Of a DNA stretch of 64,000 nucleotides, positions 34,418 to 43,636 are shown piece by piece (the stretch's first letter is position 1; each line of letters starts with the position of its first letter). The notes under the pieces are model-generated. The model saw only the letters and a list, made by a program, of their open reading frames with translations, ran no database searches and had not been told where the DNA came from. The position numbers and the translations under genes were made by a program. The DNA lies in the NCBI RefSeq assembly GCF_025673445.1, contig NZ_JAOVQN010000022.1, forward strand, positions 1-64,000. Reading direction: 5' to 3'. This stretch comes from Ruegeria_B marisflavi (GTDB taxonomy: Bacteria > Pseudomonadota > Alphaproteobacteria > Rhodobacterales > Rhodobacteraceae).

Positions 34418-35086
34418 ATGCGCGCTGCTGTTGTCGTTTTCCCCGGATCGAACTGTGACCGGGACCTGGCCGTGGCCTTTGAACAGGCCGGATTCGATGT
34501 CACCATGGTGTGGCACAAGGATGCCAGCCTTCCGGCGGGGCTCGATATCGTCGGTGTGCCCGGAGGTTTCAGCTATGGCGACTATCTGCGCTGCGGTGCG
34601 ATCGCGGCCCAATCGCCGATCTGTAAGGCCGTTGTCGAGCATACTGAACGCGGCGGTTATGCCATGGGTGTCTGCAATGGTTTTCAGATCCTGACCGAGA
34701 CAGGCATCCTGCCCGGCGCGTTGTTGCGCAATGCTGGCCTGAAATACATCTGCAAGACTGTCGGTCTGAAAGTCGCGACTTCGGACAGTGTATTCACCCA
34801 AGGCTACAATGCGGGCGACGTGATCGGTATTCCGATCGCGCATCATGACGGCAACTATTATGCCGATGACAAGACGTTGGCGATGTTGCGCGATCAGGAT
34901 CGCGTCGCGTTCACCTATGCCGAGAACCCCAATGGCTCGTGCGGGGATATCGCCGGTATCCTGTCCGAAAACCGCCGGGTGCTGGGGATGATGCCACACC
35001 CCGAACGGGCGGCGGATGCCGGCCACGGCGGCACGGACGGAGCGGCGCTCTTCCGCGCATTGGCCGGTGTGCTCGCGCCTGCATGA
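34418..35086 (+). CDS. purQ: Formylglycinamidine synthase subunit PurQ (glutaminase)
   Basis: A 222-residue class I glutamine amidotransferase that supplies ammonia to PurL. The N-terminal VVFPGSNCDRDL, the catalytic Cys86 in GVCNGFQIL and His194/Glu196 in MMPHPERA make up the triad. AGGAGGT precedes the ATG. It ends the pur group. A GC-rich hairpin (CGCCCC/GGGGCG at 35096-35110) without a T run separates it from dctB. Confidence 0.96.
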   Translation: MRAAVVVFPGSNCDRDLAVAFEQAGFDVTMVWHKDASLPAGLDIVGVPGGFSYGDYLRCGAIAAQSPICKAVVEHTERGGYAMGVCNGFQILTETGILPGALLRNAGLKYICKTVGLKVATSDSVFTQGYNAGDVIGIPIAHHDGNYYADDKTLAMLRDQDRVAFTYAENPNGSCGDIAGILSENRRVLGMMPHPERAADAGHGGTDGAALFRALAGVLAPA

Positions 35087-35122
35087 CTTGAGAAGCGCCC
35101 CTCAGGGGCGTAGCTTGGGCAC

Positions 35123-36895
35123 ATGAACAAGCCGCTTCGTCCAAATGGTGACAACACCAGCTGGATCCGCTCCGGTCAGCTCAGCTGGCGGGTTCGGCTT
35201 GCTTTGGTGTTTCTGCTGGTGTCCGCCACGGCTACGGTTTGGGTCACTAACCGGCTGCTGACCGACCGTTTCACGGAAAGCACCCGAAATCGGGCCGAAC
35301 TGCGACTTGCGCTCTATTCAGGCAACCTGCTCAGCGAGTTGCGCCGCAACGCCATCGTGCCACAGCTGCTGGCGCGAGATCCGACGCTGATCTCTGCGCT
35401 GCAATCCAGCAATTACTCGCAGTCGACACAGCGTCTTATTTCCTTTGTTGAGGAGATCGGTGCCGCTTCTCTGATGCTGTTGGACCGAGATGGGCGCGTG
35501 GTTGCCGCCACTGACCGCAACCGGTTGGGAGAGACGCATCGGTCCGCCGCCTATTTTGTGGATCCGGTGCGTTCGAACGCAACGGTCTTCACGCCATATC
35601 AACACGAGGCAGGGGGGTACCGGTTCACCTATTCCCGAAGGATCGAAGACAGTTCCGAAGTCCTGGGTGTCATCGTTGTCGAAGTGGACTTACAAAAATT
35701 CGAACGTGCTTGGTCCGGGATCTCGGATGCGGTGTTCGTAACCAACACCGAAGGAACAATCATCCTGTCCACCGAACCCCGCTGGCGGGGTTTGCAGGAA
35801 GCCGAAGCACTTAGTCGCCAGACGCCGGAGAATGCCATCGAACGTGCGATACGGGTGACGGCAGACTGGACGGCGCTCCCCGCCGACGCCTATCTGCGCG
35901 GCGAAGCCGTGATGCGGATGGACAGCCGCATTCCATTTCGGGGTTGGCAGATGACGTCTTTCTCTACCTACTCGTCGATCCGGGAGCGGGTGAACGGTGT
36001 TCTGGCTCTGGAAATCATGGGCTTTGCGATTCTTCTCGCACTTAGCTTCTACGCGCTGAGTCGCCGCACAGCCTTCCGTATGGCCCTGTTTCAACGGGAG
36101 TCGGCGGAGCTCCGCGCGCTTAACGCACGGTTACAGCGGGAAATCGCCGAACGCGAGCGGGTGCAAAAGACCCTTGAAGTGGCAGAGCAGACCCTGGCGC
36201 AAAGCTCGAAACTCGCCGCCTTGGGCGAGATGTCGGCGGCAGTCAGCCACGAATTGAACCAGCCGCTGGCGGCAATGAAAACCTATTTGGCGGGCGCCCG
36301 TCTCTTGTTGCGGCGCAATAGGCCGGAGGAGGCACTGGCCAGCTTTGGACGCATCGACGACCTGATTGAACGCATGGGCGCAATTACCAGGCAGCTGAAG
36401 TCGTATGCACGCAAGGGACAAGAAGCTTTTTCACCAATAAACATGGGCGAGGCGCTGACCACATCGCTGTCGATGATGGAGCCGCAGCTTCGTCAGAGAC
36501 AGGTTCAGATCACCCAGATTCTGCCGGACCGTCCGGTTCTTGTGATGGGGGATCGCATGCGCATCGAACAGGTTATGGTGAACCTCTTGCGGAACGCACT
36601 GGATGCCACCAAATCGGTCCGTAATCCCGAGGTTGAGATCATTCTGGCCGCCGGTGAAACGGCGACCCTGACAGTACGTGACAATGGCGATGGTATTACG
36701 GATTTCGAGAATATTTTCGAACCCTTCTACACGACCAAGCAGCCAGGCGACGGAGTCGGTCTGGGGCTTGCAATCTCCTCGGGGATCGTCAACGACCTCG
36801 GAGGGCGTCTGACGGCGCGCAACGGGCAACACGGGGGGGCGGTCTTTGAAATGCAGCTCCCGATCCTGGAAGACGGTCTCGAGGCCGCAGAATGA
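35123..36895 (+). CDS. dctB: C4-dicarboxylate sensor histidine kinase DctB
   Basis: A 590-residue membrane kinase. A first helix near residues 22-42, a periplasmic sensor region of about 250 residues and a second helix near 292-312 precede a coiled coil. The HisKA motif is AAVSHELNQPLAAMKTYLAG with phospho-accepting His376. The ATPase domain shows the N box (LLRNALDA), DNGDGI and GDGVGLGLAISSGI. The HELNQPL form is typical of the DctB group. dctD starts 13 bases after its stop. No TRAP transporter genes (dctPQM) are in the window. Confidence 0.9.
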   Translation: MNKPLRPNGDNTSWIRSGQLSWRVRLALVFLLVSATATVWVTNRLLTDRFTESTRNRAELRLALYSGNLLSELRRNAIVPQLLARDPTLISALQSSNYSQSTQRLISFVEEIGAASLMLLDRDGRVVAATDRNRLGETHRSAAYFVDPVRSNATVFTPYQHEAGGYRFTYSRRIEDSSEVLGVIVVEVDLQKFERAWSGISDAVFVTNTEGTIILSTEPRWRGLQEAEALSRQTPENAIERAIRVTADWTALPADAYLRGEAVMRMDSRIPFRGWQMTSFSTYSSIRERVNGVLALEIMGFAILLALSFYALSRRTAFRMALFQRESAELRALNARLQREIAERERVQKTLEVAEQTLAQSSKLAALGEMSAAVSHELNQPLAAMKTYLAGARLLLRRNRPEEALASFGRIDDLIERMGAITRQLKSYARKGQEAFSPINMGEALTTSLSMMEPQLRQRQVQITQILPDRPVLVMGDRMRIEQVMVNLLRNALDATKSVRNPEVEIILAAGETATLTVRDNGDGITDFENIFEPFYTTKQPGDGVGLGLAISSGIVNDLGGRLTARNGQHGGAVFEMQLPILEDGLEAAE

Positions 36896-36908
36896 CGAGG
36901 TAACGCGG

Positions 36909-38243
36909 ATGGCTCAGGCCATGAAAATTGCGATTGTTGACGACGAACAGGACATGCGCCAGTCGATCAGCCAGTGGTTGGCTCTGTCGGGATACGACAC
37001 CGAAACCTTTGCCAGCGCGGAAGAGGCGTTGAAGATCCTCGGCCCTGATTACCCGGGTATCGTGATTTCGGATATCAAGATGCCCGGCATGGATGGGATG
37101 CAATTCCTGAGAAAGCTCATGGGCGCAGACAGCTCGCTGCCGGTGATCATGATCACGGGTCATGGCGATGTTCCAATGGCGGTCGAGGCGATGCGCGTGG
37201 GAGCGTTCGATTTCCTGGAAAAGCCGTTCAACCCAGATCGCATGTCGGACCTTGCCAAGCGTGCGAGCAATGCCCGCAGGCTGACGCTGGACAACCGGGC
37301 GCTTCGGAGAGAGTTGAGCGATGGGTCCCAGATCATCAAAAAGCTGATCGGCACCAGCCCCGTGATGGAGCGTCTGCGCGAGGATATCCTGGATTTGGGG
37401 CAGGCTGATGGCCATGTTCTGATCGACGGAGAAACCGGGACCGGCAAGACGCTGGTGGCCCACGCGCTGCACGCGGTTGGCAGCCGCGCAGGCAAGAAAT
37501 TCGTTCTCGTTTCCTGTGCCGCCCTGGAAGAGGATGCGCTGGCAAAGCGGCTGTTTGGTCCCATGCTTCCAGAGGATGCCCAATTGCCGGCGATTGAGGA
37601 GGCGCGCGGTGGAACGCTGGTGCTAGAAGATGTGGAGTCTCTGAGCGATACGCTTCAGGCCAAGCTCTTGTCGGTGATGAATGAGCAGGGCACTCCCGCC
37701 GAGACACGGATCATCGCGATTTCGAACCTGCAGGAAGCGGGAAAAACCAGCGAAGACGTGCTGCGCCCGGATCTGTTCTATCGTCTTGCCGCTTTGCGCC
37801 TGACCATGCCGCCACTGCGCCAGCGGGGCGAGGATATCCTGACGCTGTTCACCCGGCTCAGCGAGCAGTTCGCCGAGGAATACGGCTGCGTCGCGCCGCA
37901 GGTCAGCGCGCAGGAGGCGGCGCAACTGTTGCAGGCGCCCTGGCCGGGCAACGTGCGTCAACTGATCAACATCGCCGAACGCGCGGTGTTGCAGGCGCGG
38001 CGTGGTTCCGGAACCATCGCCTCGCTTCTGATGTCCGATCACGAGGATATGCAGCCGGTGATGACCACTGAGGGCAAGCCGCTCAAGGAATATGTCGAGG
38101 CATTCGAGCGGATGCTAATCGACAACACGATGCGGCGGCACAAGGGCTCGATCGCGGCGGTGATGGACGAACTGTGCCTGCCGCGCCGGACGCTCAACGA
38201 GAAGATGGCCAAATACGGGTTACAGAGGTCGGATTACCTCTGA
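36909..38243 (+). CDS. dctD: DctD-like response regulator lacking the GAFTGA motif
   Basis: A 444-residue regulator. The receiver domain (residues 6-120) has the phospho-accepting Asp55 in VISDIKMPG and the DVPMAV and FLEKPF pattern. The AAA+ domain has Walker A GETGTGKT (174-181). The GAFTGA loop that contacts sigma-54 is absent: between RLFG (214-217) and EEARGGTL (from 230) there are only 12 residues, none matching. Walker B is altered to LVLEDVE (residues 237-243), with Glu-Asp instead of Asp-Glu. A Fis-type helix-turn-helix ends the protein. The start has GAGGTAA upstream. It therefore may act without sigma-54. Confidence 0.85.
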   Translation: MAQAMKIAIVDDEQDMRQSISQWLALSGYDTETFASAEEALKILGPDYPGIVISDIKMPGMDGMQFLRKLMGADSSLPVIMITGHGDVPMAVEAMRVGAFDFLEKPFNPDRMSDLAKRASNARRLTLDNRALRRELSDGSQIIKKLIGTSPVMERLREDILDLGQADGHVLIDGETGTGKTLVAHALHAVGSRAGKKFVLVSCAALEEDALAKRLFGPMLPEDAQLPAIEEARGGTLVLEDVESLSDTLQAKLLSVMNEQGTPAETRIIAISNLQEAGKTSEDVLRPDLFYRLAALRLTMPPLRQRGEDILTLFTRLSEQFAEEYGCVAPQVSAQEAAQLLQAPWPGNVRQLINIAERAVLQARRGSGTIASLLMSDHEDMQPVMTTEGKPLKEYVEAFERMLIDNTMRRHKGSIAAVMDELCLPRRTLNEKMAKYGLQRSDYL

Positions 38244-38977
38244 CTAGCGCCATCGGCGACGGCTGCAATGAGGTCGGTGAGCGCATCCGGGGCGCTGCCG
38301 GCTACATCATGGGTGCCTGATAGTGTCACATGGCCCCATCCCGGCACCCCTTGGGCTTTTCGCGCCAGACCGGCCAGCGGGCTGTCGGTCATCGACACCG
38401 CGTAACGCGTGGGTTCAGGGGGCAGGGGGCCGTTCTTCAAAATGACCTCGCTCGTCAGGCTTGCCAGACTTTGCGGCCGAACCCGGTCTCCATATCGTGC
38501 GCGCAGCGCCGCTGGCGCGGGCCATAAACCGGCGTCGACAATGCCTGGCGCCTTGACGATGAGATACTCCAGTGTACGGGTATCGGCCGGGATAACCTCA
38601 GGCGGCGGGGCAAGTGGGAGTGGGCCCTCGATCATGACGACCGATCTGACAGAGCTACGGGCCCTGTCCCAGGCCGCGGTTGCAATGCGCACTGCGGCAC
38701 TATGAGCCACCATAACAACCGCCGATCCGACAGCTTCGATAGTCTGTGCCAGGCGATCCGCCAGAGTGTTAACTCCGATTGCGGCATCTGTTGCCGGTAG
38801 ATCCGGGGCGCGGCTAGCGATTCCGCGGGCGTTCAGCCGCGCCTCTACCGACTGCCAGTACCAGTTGCCGACCCAGGCCCCATGTACCAAGACGACCGTG
38901 ACCGGCGCGTCGGCGCAGAGTAGACGCGGAAGGGCCAGCGTGGTGGCCCCGGTAAGAATCACCGATCGGCGGTTCAT
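38234..38977 (-). CDS. Alpha/beta hydrolase (EstC-like)
   Basis: A 247-residue alpha/beta hydrolase of the salicylate esterase/hydroxynitrile-lyase-like group. The oxyanion loop is LVHGAWVGNWYW (residues 31-42), and the nucleophile elbow reads VAHSAAVR, with Ser in place of the usual GHSMGG context. The N-terminus NRRSVILTGATTLALP resembles a Tat signal. Starts at 38977 and 38986 are both possible; neither has a good ribosome binding site. Its 3' end overlaps the convergent dctD end by ten bases. Substrate unknown. Confidence 0.8.
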   Translation of the reverse strand: MNRRSVILTGATTLALPRLLCADAPVTVVLVHGAWVGNWYWQSVEARLNARGIASRAPDLPATDAAIGVNTLADRLAQTIEAVGSAVVMVAHSAAVRIATAAWDRARSSVRSVVMIEGPLPLAPPPEVIPADTRTLEYLIVKAPGIVDAGLWPAPAALRARYGDRVRPQSLASLTSEVILKNGPLPPEPTRYAVSMTDSPLAGLARKAQGVPGWGHVTLSGTHDVAGSAPDALTDLIAAVADGASQR

Positions 38978-39441
38978 GTCGACCATGGATCACGCAGGCT
39001 TGGGTGGGGTCAAGCCCGCCCAAAAGGCAAAGCTGCACTTTGCCCATTGTCTTTTCCACAGCTCTGCTTTTATTGTGGTCAGACGGGCCGGGCGTTTTTT
39101 TCCCATGGGCCCGCACCCTGAGAGTTTCGCTGCTCTGCCCCCGTTGGCACAGATCCCGGAGACAAAGCAGACCGATTGGCCCCGTGAAGGGGCGTGCAAA
39201 TACCTTCGCCCAGAAATCGGGTGACGGGAATTAACGGGCGGGTCTGGAATATTCCGGCCTGTCGGAGAAGAACCGCGATGACGCGCGCGCGAAGAGTCAA
39301 TGGACCAGCAGGGGGCCTCTCGGCCGTACCTTGCCGCGCGCGGTTGCTTATCGCCCAGACAAGACACCCCTCAGAAGTTGTTCGCTTGGCAACCGTAAGG
39401 CCGCCCGGGCGTATACTTATGACCGGGTGCATCAAGGACAC
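38978..39441. other. Intergenic region and long leader of rne
   Basis: About 460 bases between divergent genes. A hairpin GGCAAAG/CTTTGCC (39026-39032 with 39038-39044) is followed on the minus strand by TTTT and could attenuate transcription toward the hydrolase. Further right, CCCC/GGGG and several GC-rich dyads fit a structured rne 5' leader, as RNase E often regulates its own message through one. A TATACT box at 39412-39417 might be a -10 element but has no convincing -35. No protein gene was seen. Confidence 0.35.
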
Positions 39442-42333
39442 ATGGCAAAGAAGATGCTTATCGATGCCACCCACTCGGAAGAGACCCGGGTCGTGGTGGT
39501 TGAAGGAAACAAGGTCGAAGAGTTCGATTTTGAGTCTGAAAACAAACGCCAGCTAGCTGGCAATATATATCTGGCAAAAGTAACGCGCGTTGAGCCCTCG
39601 CTTCAGGCTGCTTTTGTTGACTATGGCGGGAACCGTCACGGCTTCCTCGCGTTCTCTGAAATTCATCCTGACTATTATCAGATCCCCGTCGCCGATCGAC
39701 AGGCCCTGATGGAAGAAGAACGGGCGTTCGCCGAGGCACAGCGGGCGCGGGATGAGGATGATGAAAAGCCCAAGCGCAGCCGCTCCCGCTCGCGCAGCAA
39801 GGCCGCTGCCGCAAAATTGGACGATCCGATAGAAGTCCTGGAAGTAACCGAGACGGAAATCAGTGGTATGGAGACCATTGATCTGCTCGCGGATGATGGG
39901 GAAGAGGCCGATTTTCCCGAGGCTCTTTCGCCAATGGAACGTGTCCCCGAGACACCTGTCGAAGAACCCGAAGAGTCTGTAACAAGGGCTGATGCTGCCC
40001 AAGTGGCGGCATCAGATACCGACGACGATGATGCCGAAGATGACGACACTTCGGATCTTGAAGACAAAGAAGAACAGTTGCCTTCGGACGCGGCGTCGAA
40101 AGACGACAGCATCGAATCCATTGCCGAAGAAGATGACGCCGAAGACCTGCGTCCGACGCGCAAGCCGCGTCCGCGCAAGTACAAGATCCAGGAAGTGGTC
40201 AAGGTACGCCAGGTCATGCTGGTGCAGGTGGTTAAGGAAGAACGCGGCAACAAGGGCGCTGCGCTGACCACGTACCTGTCTCTGGCAGGCCGCTACTGTG
40301 TGCTGATGCCAAACACGGCGCGTGGGGGCGGAATTAGTCGTAAAATCACCAATGCAGTCGATCGCAAGAAGCTGAAAGAGATCGCCGCCGAGATAGACGT
40401 GCCTCAGGGTGCCGGACTGATCGTGCGCACTGCCGGCGCCAAGCGCACCAAGGCCGAGATCAAGCGCGACTACGAATACCTTCAGCGCATGTGGGAGCAG
40501 ATCCGAGAGCTTACGCTGAAATCCATCGCGCCCGCCAAGATCTATGAAGAGGGCGACCTGATCAAACGCTCGATCCGCGACCTTTACAACCGTGACATCG
40601 ACGAGGTTCTGGTCGAGGGCGAAGGTGGCTACCGCATCGCCAAGGACTTCATGAAGATGATCATGCCCAGCCACGCCAAGAACGTGCAGCGGTACGAGGA
40701 CCAGCTGCCGCTGTTCGCGCGCTTCCAGGTGGAAAGCTATCTGAACTCGATGTTCAACCCGACGGTGCAGCTGAAATCCGGCGGCTATATCGTGATCGGC
40801 GTGACCGAGGCGCTGGTGGCGATCGACGTGAACTCTGGCCGCGCCACCAAGGAAGGCTCGATCGAGGAAACTGCGCTCAAGACCAACCTCGAGGCCGCCG
40901 AAGAGGTGGCCCGTCAGCTGCGCCTGCGCGACCTGGCCGGCCTGATCGTGATCGACTTCATCGACATGGACGAACGCAAGAACAACGCCGCCGTCGAAAA
41001 GCGTCTGAAGGACAAGCTGAAATCCGACCGCGCCCGTATACAGGTGGGCCGGATCTCGGGCTTTGGCCTGCTCGAAATGAGCCGCCAGCGCCTACGCCCC
41101 GGCATGATCGAGGCTACCACCCAGCCGTGCCCCTCGTGCCACGGCACTGGCCTGATCCGCTCGGATGACAACATGGCGCTGAGCATCCTGCGCCAGATCG
41201 AGGAGGAAGGTACGCGCCGCCGTTCGCGCGAGGTGCTGGTTCGTTGCCCAGTGGGCATTGCCAACTACCTGATGAACCAGAAACGGGAACATATCGCGCA
41301 GATCGAGGCACGCTATGGCATGTCCGTGCGTATTGAAGGCGATCCGCATCTGGTAAGCCCGGATTTCCAACTTGAGAAGTTCAAGACTGCGACGCGAGCG
41401 GTACCTCAGGTGCAGGCACCGGTGGTTTCGGTCGATACTCGTCTGATGGAACAGGTCGATGCCGACGAGGTCGCCGAGGAAGAAGACGAGACCGACGAGG
41501 TGCGCACCGAAATCCCAGGCGACGGGGACGGTGAAGGCAAGCCCAAGCGTAAACGTCGTCGGCGGCGTCGGCGCAAGAGTGGTGGCAATAGCGGTGAGGA
41601 CAGCACACGTGAGGCCGATAGCGATGATGAAACCGGCGATGAAGGCGCGGCCGAAGCCGTAGACGATACGGTTGAATCGGAGGCCGTGGTTTTAACCGCG
41701 ACCGAGGCAGAGGATGCCCAGGCGGAGAGCGCGACTAAGGCACCGCGCAAGCGCACCCGCAGCCGCAAGAAACCGGCCAAGGCCGAAGGCACCATTGAAG
41801 AGGCGGTAACGGAAGTGGTGGTTGTTGAGGCTGTAGGCGAGACCGAGGTCGAATCAGAGGCCGTGCCCGAGCCCGCGAAAAAAACCGCCAAGCCGCGCAA
41901 ACCGCGCAGTAGCAGTCGCAGCAAGAAGGCGGAGGCTGATACGGATACCGCTAAGGCCAGCGTGACAGACGGGGCATCCTCGGAAACCGTGGGTGTCGAA
42001 GAAAACGCCGTGGTCGAAGCTGCCGTGGCCGAAGCCGTTGCGGGTGATGCTGAAGCCGCCGAACAGCCGATGGTCGACGCCGCTGTAGAAACAACTGAAC
42101 ACGTTGCTGCAAATGTCGAAGCGGCACCAGCACATGAAGCCGTCGCTGCTTCCGCCGAAGCCATTGAGGCAGATTCGGTCAGGCCAGACGAAGGTATCCC
42201 CGCAGCTCCGGTAGTTCCGGTCGTGGCACAAGAGGAACAGGCTGAGCCAGAACTGGTTGTGGCCGAGGCAGATATTGAACCCGAGAGCCCGCCGAAACCC
42301 AAACGGCGCGGGTGGTGGTCGCTGGGTCAATAA
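39442..42333 (+). CDS. rne: Ribonuclease E
   Basis: A 963-residue endoribonuclease of RNA degradation and rRNA/tRNA processing. The RNase H-like N-terminus (AKKMLIDATHSEETRVVVVEGNKV) is followed by an S1 domain (from about residue 35) interrupted by an acidic/Ser-rich insert at roughly residues 90-240, an alphaproteobacterial feature. The catalytic region contains the metal-binding Asp462 in VAIDVNSGR and a second aspartate in IDFIDM. The Zn-link is CPSCHGTG (Cys563, Cys566). The tail (residues 700-963) is a disordered alternation of Arg/Lys and Glu/Ala tracts, the degradosome scaffold. AAGGACAC precedes the ATG; upstream codons are leader. Confidence 0.96.
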   Translation: MAKKMLIDATHSEETRVVVVEGNKVEEFDFESENKRQLAGNIYLAKVTRVEPSLQAAFVDYGGNRHGFLAFSEIHPDYYQIPVADRQALMEEERAFAEAQRARDEDDEKPKRSRSRSRSKAAAAKLDDPIEVLEVTETEISGMETIDLLADDGEEADFPEALSPMERVPETPVEEPEESVTRADAAQVAASDTDDDDAEDDDTSDLEDKEEQLPSDAASKDDSIESIAEEDDAEDLRPTRKPRPRKYKIQEVVKVRQVMLVQVVKEERGNKGAALTTYLSLAGRYCVLMPNTARGGGISRKITNAVDRKKLKEIAAEIDVPQGAGLIVRTAGAKRTKAEIKRDYEYLQRMWEQIRELTLKSIAPAKIYEEGDLIKRSIRDLYNRDIDEVLVEGEGGYRIAKDFMKMIMPSHAKNVQRYEDQLPLFARFQVESYLNSMFNPTVQLKSGGYIVIGVTEALVAIDVNSGRATKEGSIEETALKTNLEAAEEVARQLRLRDLAGLIVIDFIDMDERKNNAAVEKRLKDKLKSDRARIQVGRISGFGLLEMSRQRLRPGMIEATTQPCPSCHGTGLIRSDDNMALSILRQIEEEGTRRRSREVLVRCPVGIANYLMNQKREHIAQIEARYGMSVRIEGDPHLVSPDFQLEKFKTATRAVPQVQAPVVSVDTRLMEQVDADEVAEEEDETDEVRTEIPGDGDGEGKPKRKRRRRRRRKSGGNSGEDSTREADSDDETGDEGAAEAVDDTVESEAVVLTATEAEDAQAESATKAPRKRTRSRKKPAKAEGTIEEAVTEVVVVEAVGETEVESEAVPEPAKKTAKPRKPRSSSRSKKAEADTDTAKASVTDGASSETVGVEENAVVEAAVAEAVAGDAEAAEQPMVDAAVETTEHVAANVEAAPAHEAVAASAEAIEADSVRPDEGIPAAPVVPVVAQEEQAEPELVVAEADIEPESPPKPKRRGWWSLGQ

Positions 42334-42340
42334 GAATGGA

Positions 42341-42369
42341 AAGGCGGGCTCCTCGAAACCCGCCTTTTT
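42341..42369 (+). terminator. Terminator of rne
   Basis: An 8-bp stem AAGGCGGG/CCCGCCTT (42341-42348 with 42359-42366), a 10-base loop and T5. The end coincides with the stop codon of the convergent tusA. Confidence 0.88.
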
Positions 42370-42602
42370 CATTTTGTGCGGCGGATCAGGTAAATCTGGT
42401 GATCGGCGGCGTCCTCTTGGCCGATCAGCGCATGGCCCGCCTCGGCACAGAAATGGGGCACGTCCACAACCGCCGCCGGATCGTCGGCCAGCAGCCGCAG
42501 CACCGCGCCGGGCGCCATGGACTTCAGCCGCTTGCGGGCCTTGAGCACGGGCAGAGGGCACAGCAGCCCCAGCGCGTCGAGGGTCTCGAAATCGTTGGTC
42601 AT
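42369..42602 (-). CDS. tusA: Sulfurtransferase TusA family protein
   Basis: A 77-residue TusA-like sulfur carrier. The active cysteine is in LLCPLPVLKARK (Cys15), the CPxP motif of the family. These proteins relay sulfur as a persulfide for tRNA thiolation or cofactor synthesis. The start at 42602 (MTNDFETLDALG) is the usual length; an upstream in-frame extension of 28 residues is rejected. It is divergent from ccdA, 125 bases away, another redox gene. Confidence 0.9.
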   Translation of the reverse strand: MTNDFETLDALGLLCPLPVLKARKRLKSMAPGAVLRLLADDPAAVVDVPHFCAEAGHALIGQEDAADHQIYLIRRTK

Positions 42603-42727
42603 GCCCCGCAGATACGCCCGGGCCGCGCGCCTGTCCAGCGCCCGGCGCGACATTGCTACAACAGGGCCACGAGGATGTGACCGCATGGCCCCGTGACGTG
42701 GCTCCCACGATCACCTATGTGCAGGAC

Positions 42728-43480
42728 ATGTTTGGAATAGAGATCATCGACGCGGGGCTTTTACCCGCCATGTTCGTGGCGCTCCTTGGCGGGATCGTCA
42801 GCTTTCTCAGCCCCTGTGTGCTGCCCATCGTGCCGCCCTATCTGGCCTATATGAGCGGGGTGAGCCTGGGCGAGATCCAGGACCAGGCCGCCGCCCGGCG
42901 CAAGGCGACGCTGGCGGCGCTGTTCTTTGTGCTGGGTCTGTCGACCGTCTTTCTGCTGTTGGGGTTCACGGCTTCGGCCTTTGGCGCCTTTGTGCTGTCC
43001 AATCAGGAGCTGTTCGCTAAGGCCTCGGGCGTGGTGGTCATTGTGTTCGGCCTGCACTTTCTGAGCGTCTTTCGCATTCCGCTGCTGGATCGTGAAGCGC
43101 GGATGCAGACCGGTGACGCGGGGGGGTCGGTGTTTGGGGCCTATGTGCTGGGGCTGGCGTTTGCCTTTGGCTGGACACCTTGTATCGGGCCGCAGTTGGG
43201 TGCGATCCTGTCGCTGGCGGCGTCCGAGGCCTCGGTGGCGCGGGGCACGCTGTTGCTGGGTGTCTACGCGGCGGGGCTGGGGGTTCCCTTCCTGCTGGCG
43301 GCCATGTTCCTCAGCCGCTCGATGGCGCTTATGAACCGGGTCAAGCCGTATATGGGGCTGATCGAAAAGGTGATGGGCGGGCTGTTGCTGTTTGTCGGCA
43401 TCATGCTGGTTACCGGCCTGTTCACTCAGTTCAGCTGGTGGTTGTTGGAGACCTTCCCGGCAATGGCGGTGCTGGGCTAA
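42728..43480 (+). CDS. ccdA: Cytochrome c biogenesis protein CcdA
   Basis: A 250-residue, six-helix membrane protein that carries electrons from cytoplasmic thioredoxin to periplasmic CcmG/CcmH-type thiol proteins. The two redox cysteines are in SFLSPCVLP (Cys30) and GWTPCIGP (Cys152). The start at 42728 (MFGIEIIDAGLL) is preferred; the frame continues to a TTG at 42653 that overlaps the tusA leader. It supports the ccm genes at 24-28 kb. Confidence 0.92.
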   Translation: MFGIEIIDAGLLPAMFVALLGGIVSFLSPCVLPIVPPYLAYMSGVSLGEIQDQAAARRKATLAALFFVLGLSTVFLLLGFTASAFGAFVLSNQELFAKASGVVVIVFGLHFLSVFRIPLLDREARMQTGDAGGSVFGAYVLGLAFAFGWTPCIGPQLGAILSLAASEASVARGTLLLGVYAAGLGVPFLLAAMFLSRSMALMNRVKPYMGLIEKVMGGLLLFVGIMLVTGLFTQFSWWLLETFPAMAVLG

Positions 43481-43503
43481 TCAGGTCCGGGGCGCTGTCT
43501 ACT

Positions 43504-43568
43504 CCCCCCGCCGCCGGGCCCTTGGCCCGACGCCACCCGAGAGTATCTTCAGCCAGCAAGAAGCAGAA
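43504..43568. repeat. Rhodobacteraceae-type intergenic element with hairpin
   Basis: A GC-rich element after ccdA with the stem CGGGCC/GGCCCG (43515-43520 with 43524-43529), followed by ACCCGAGAGTATCTTCAGCC and AAGAAGCAG. This pattern of a GC palindrome, GAGTAT and an AAGAAG run recurs in spacers of the family. It could act as a terminator or RNA stabiliser, but has no T run. Confidence 0.35.
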
Positions 43569-43636
43569 GGATTGTCATTGCTTGGGCTTAATCTTGTCCC
43601 AGTGATGCGCTAGGTTTGGCCCAAAGAGGTCGAGCC

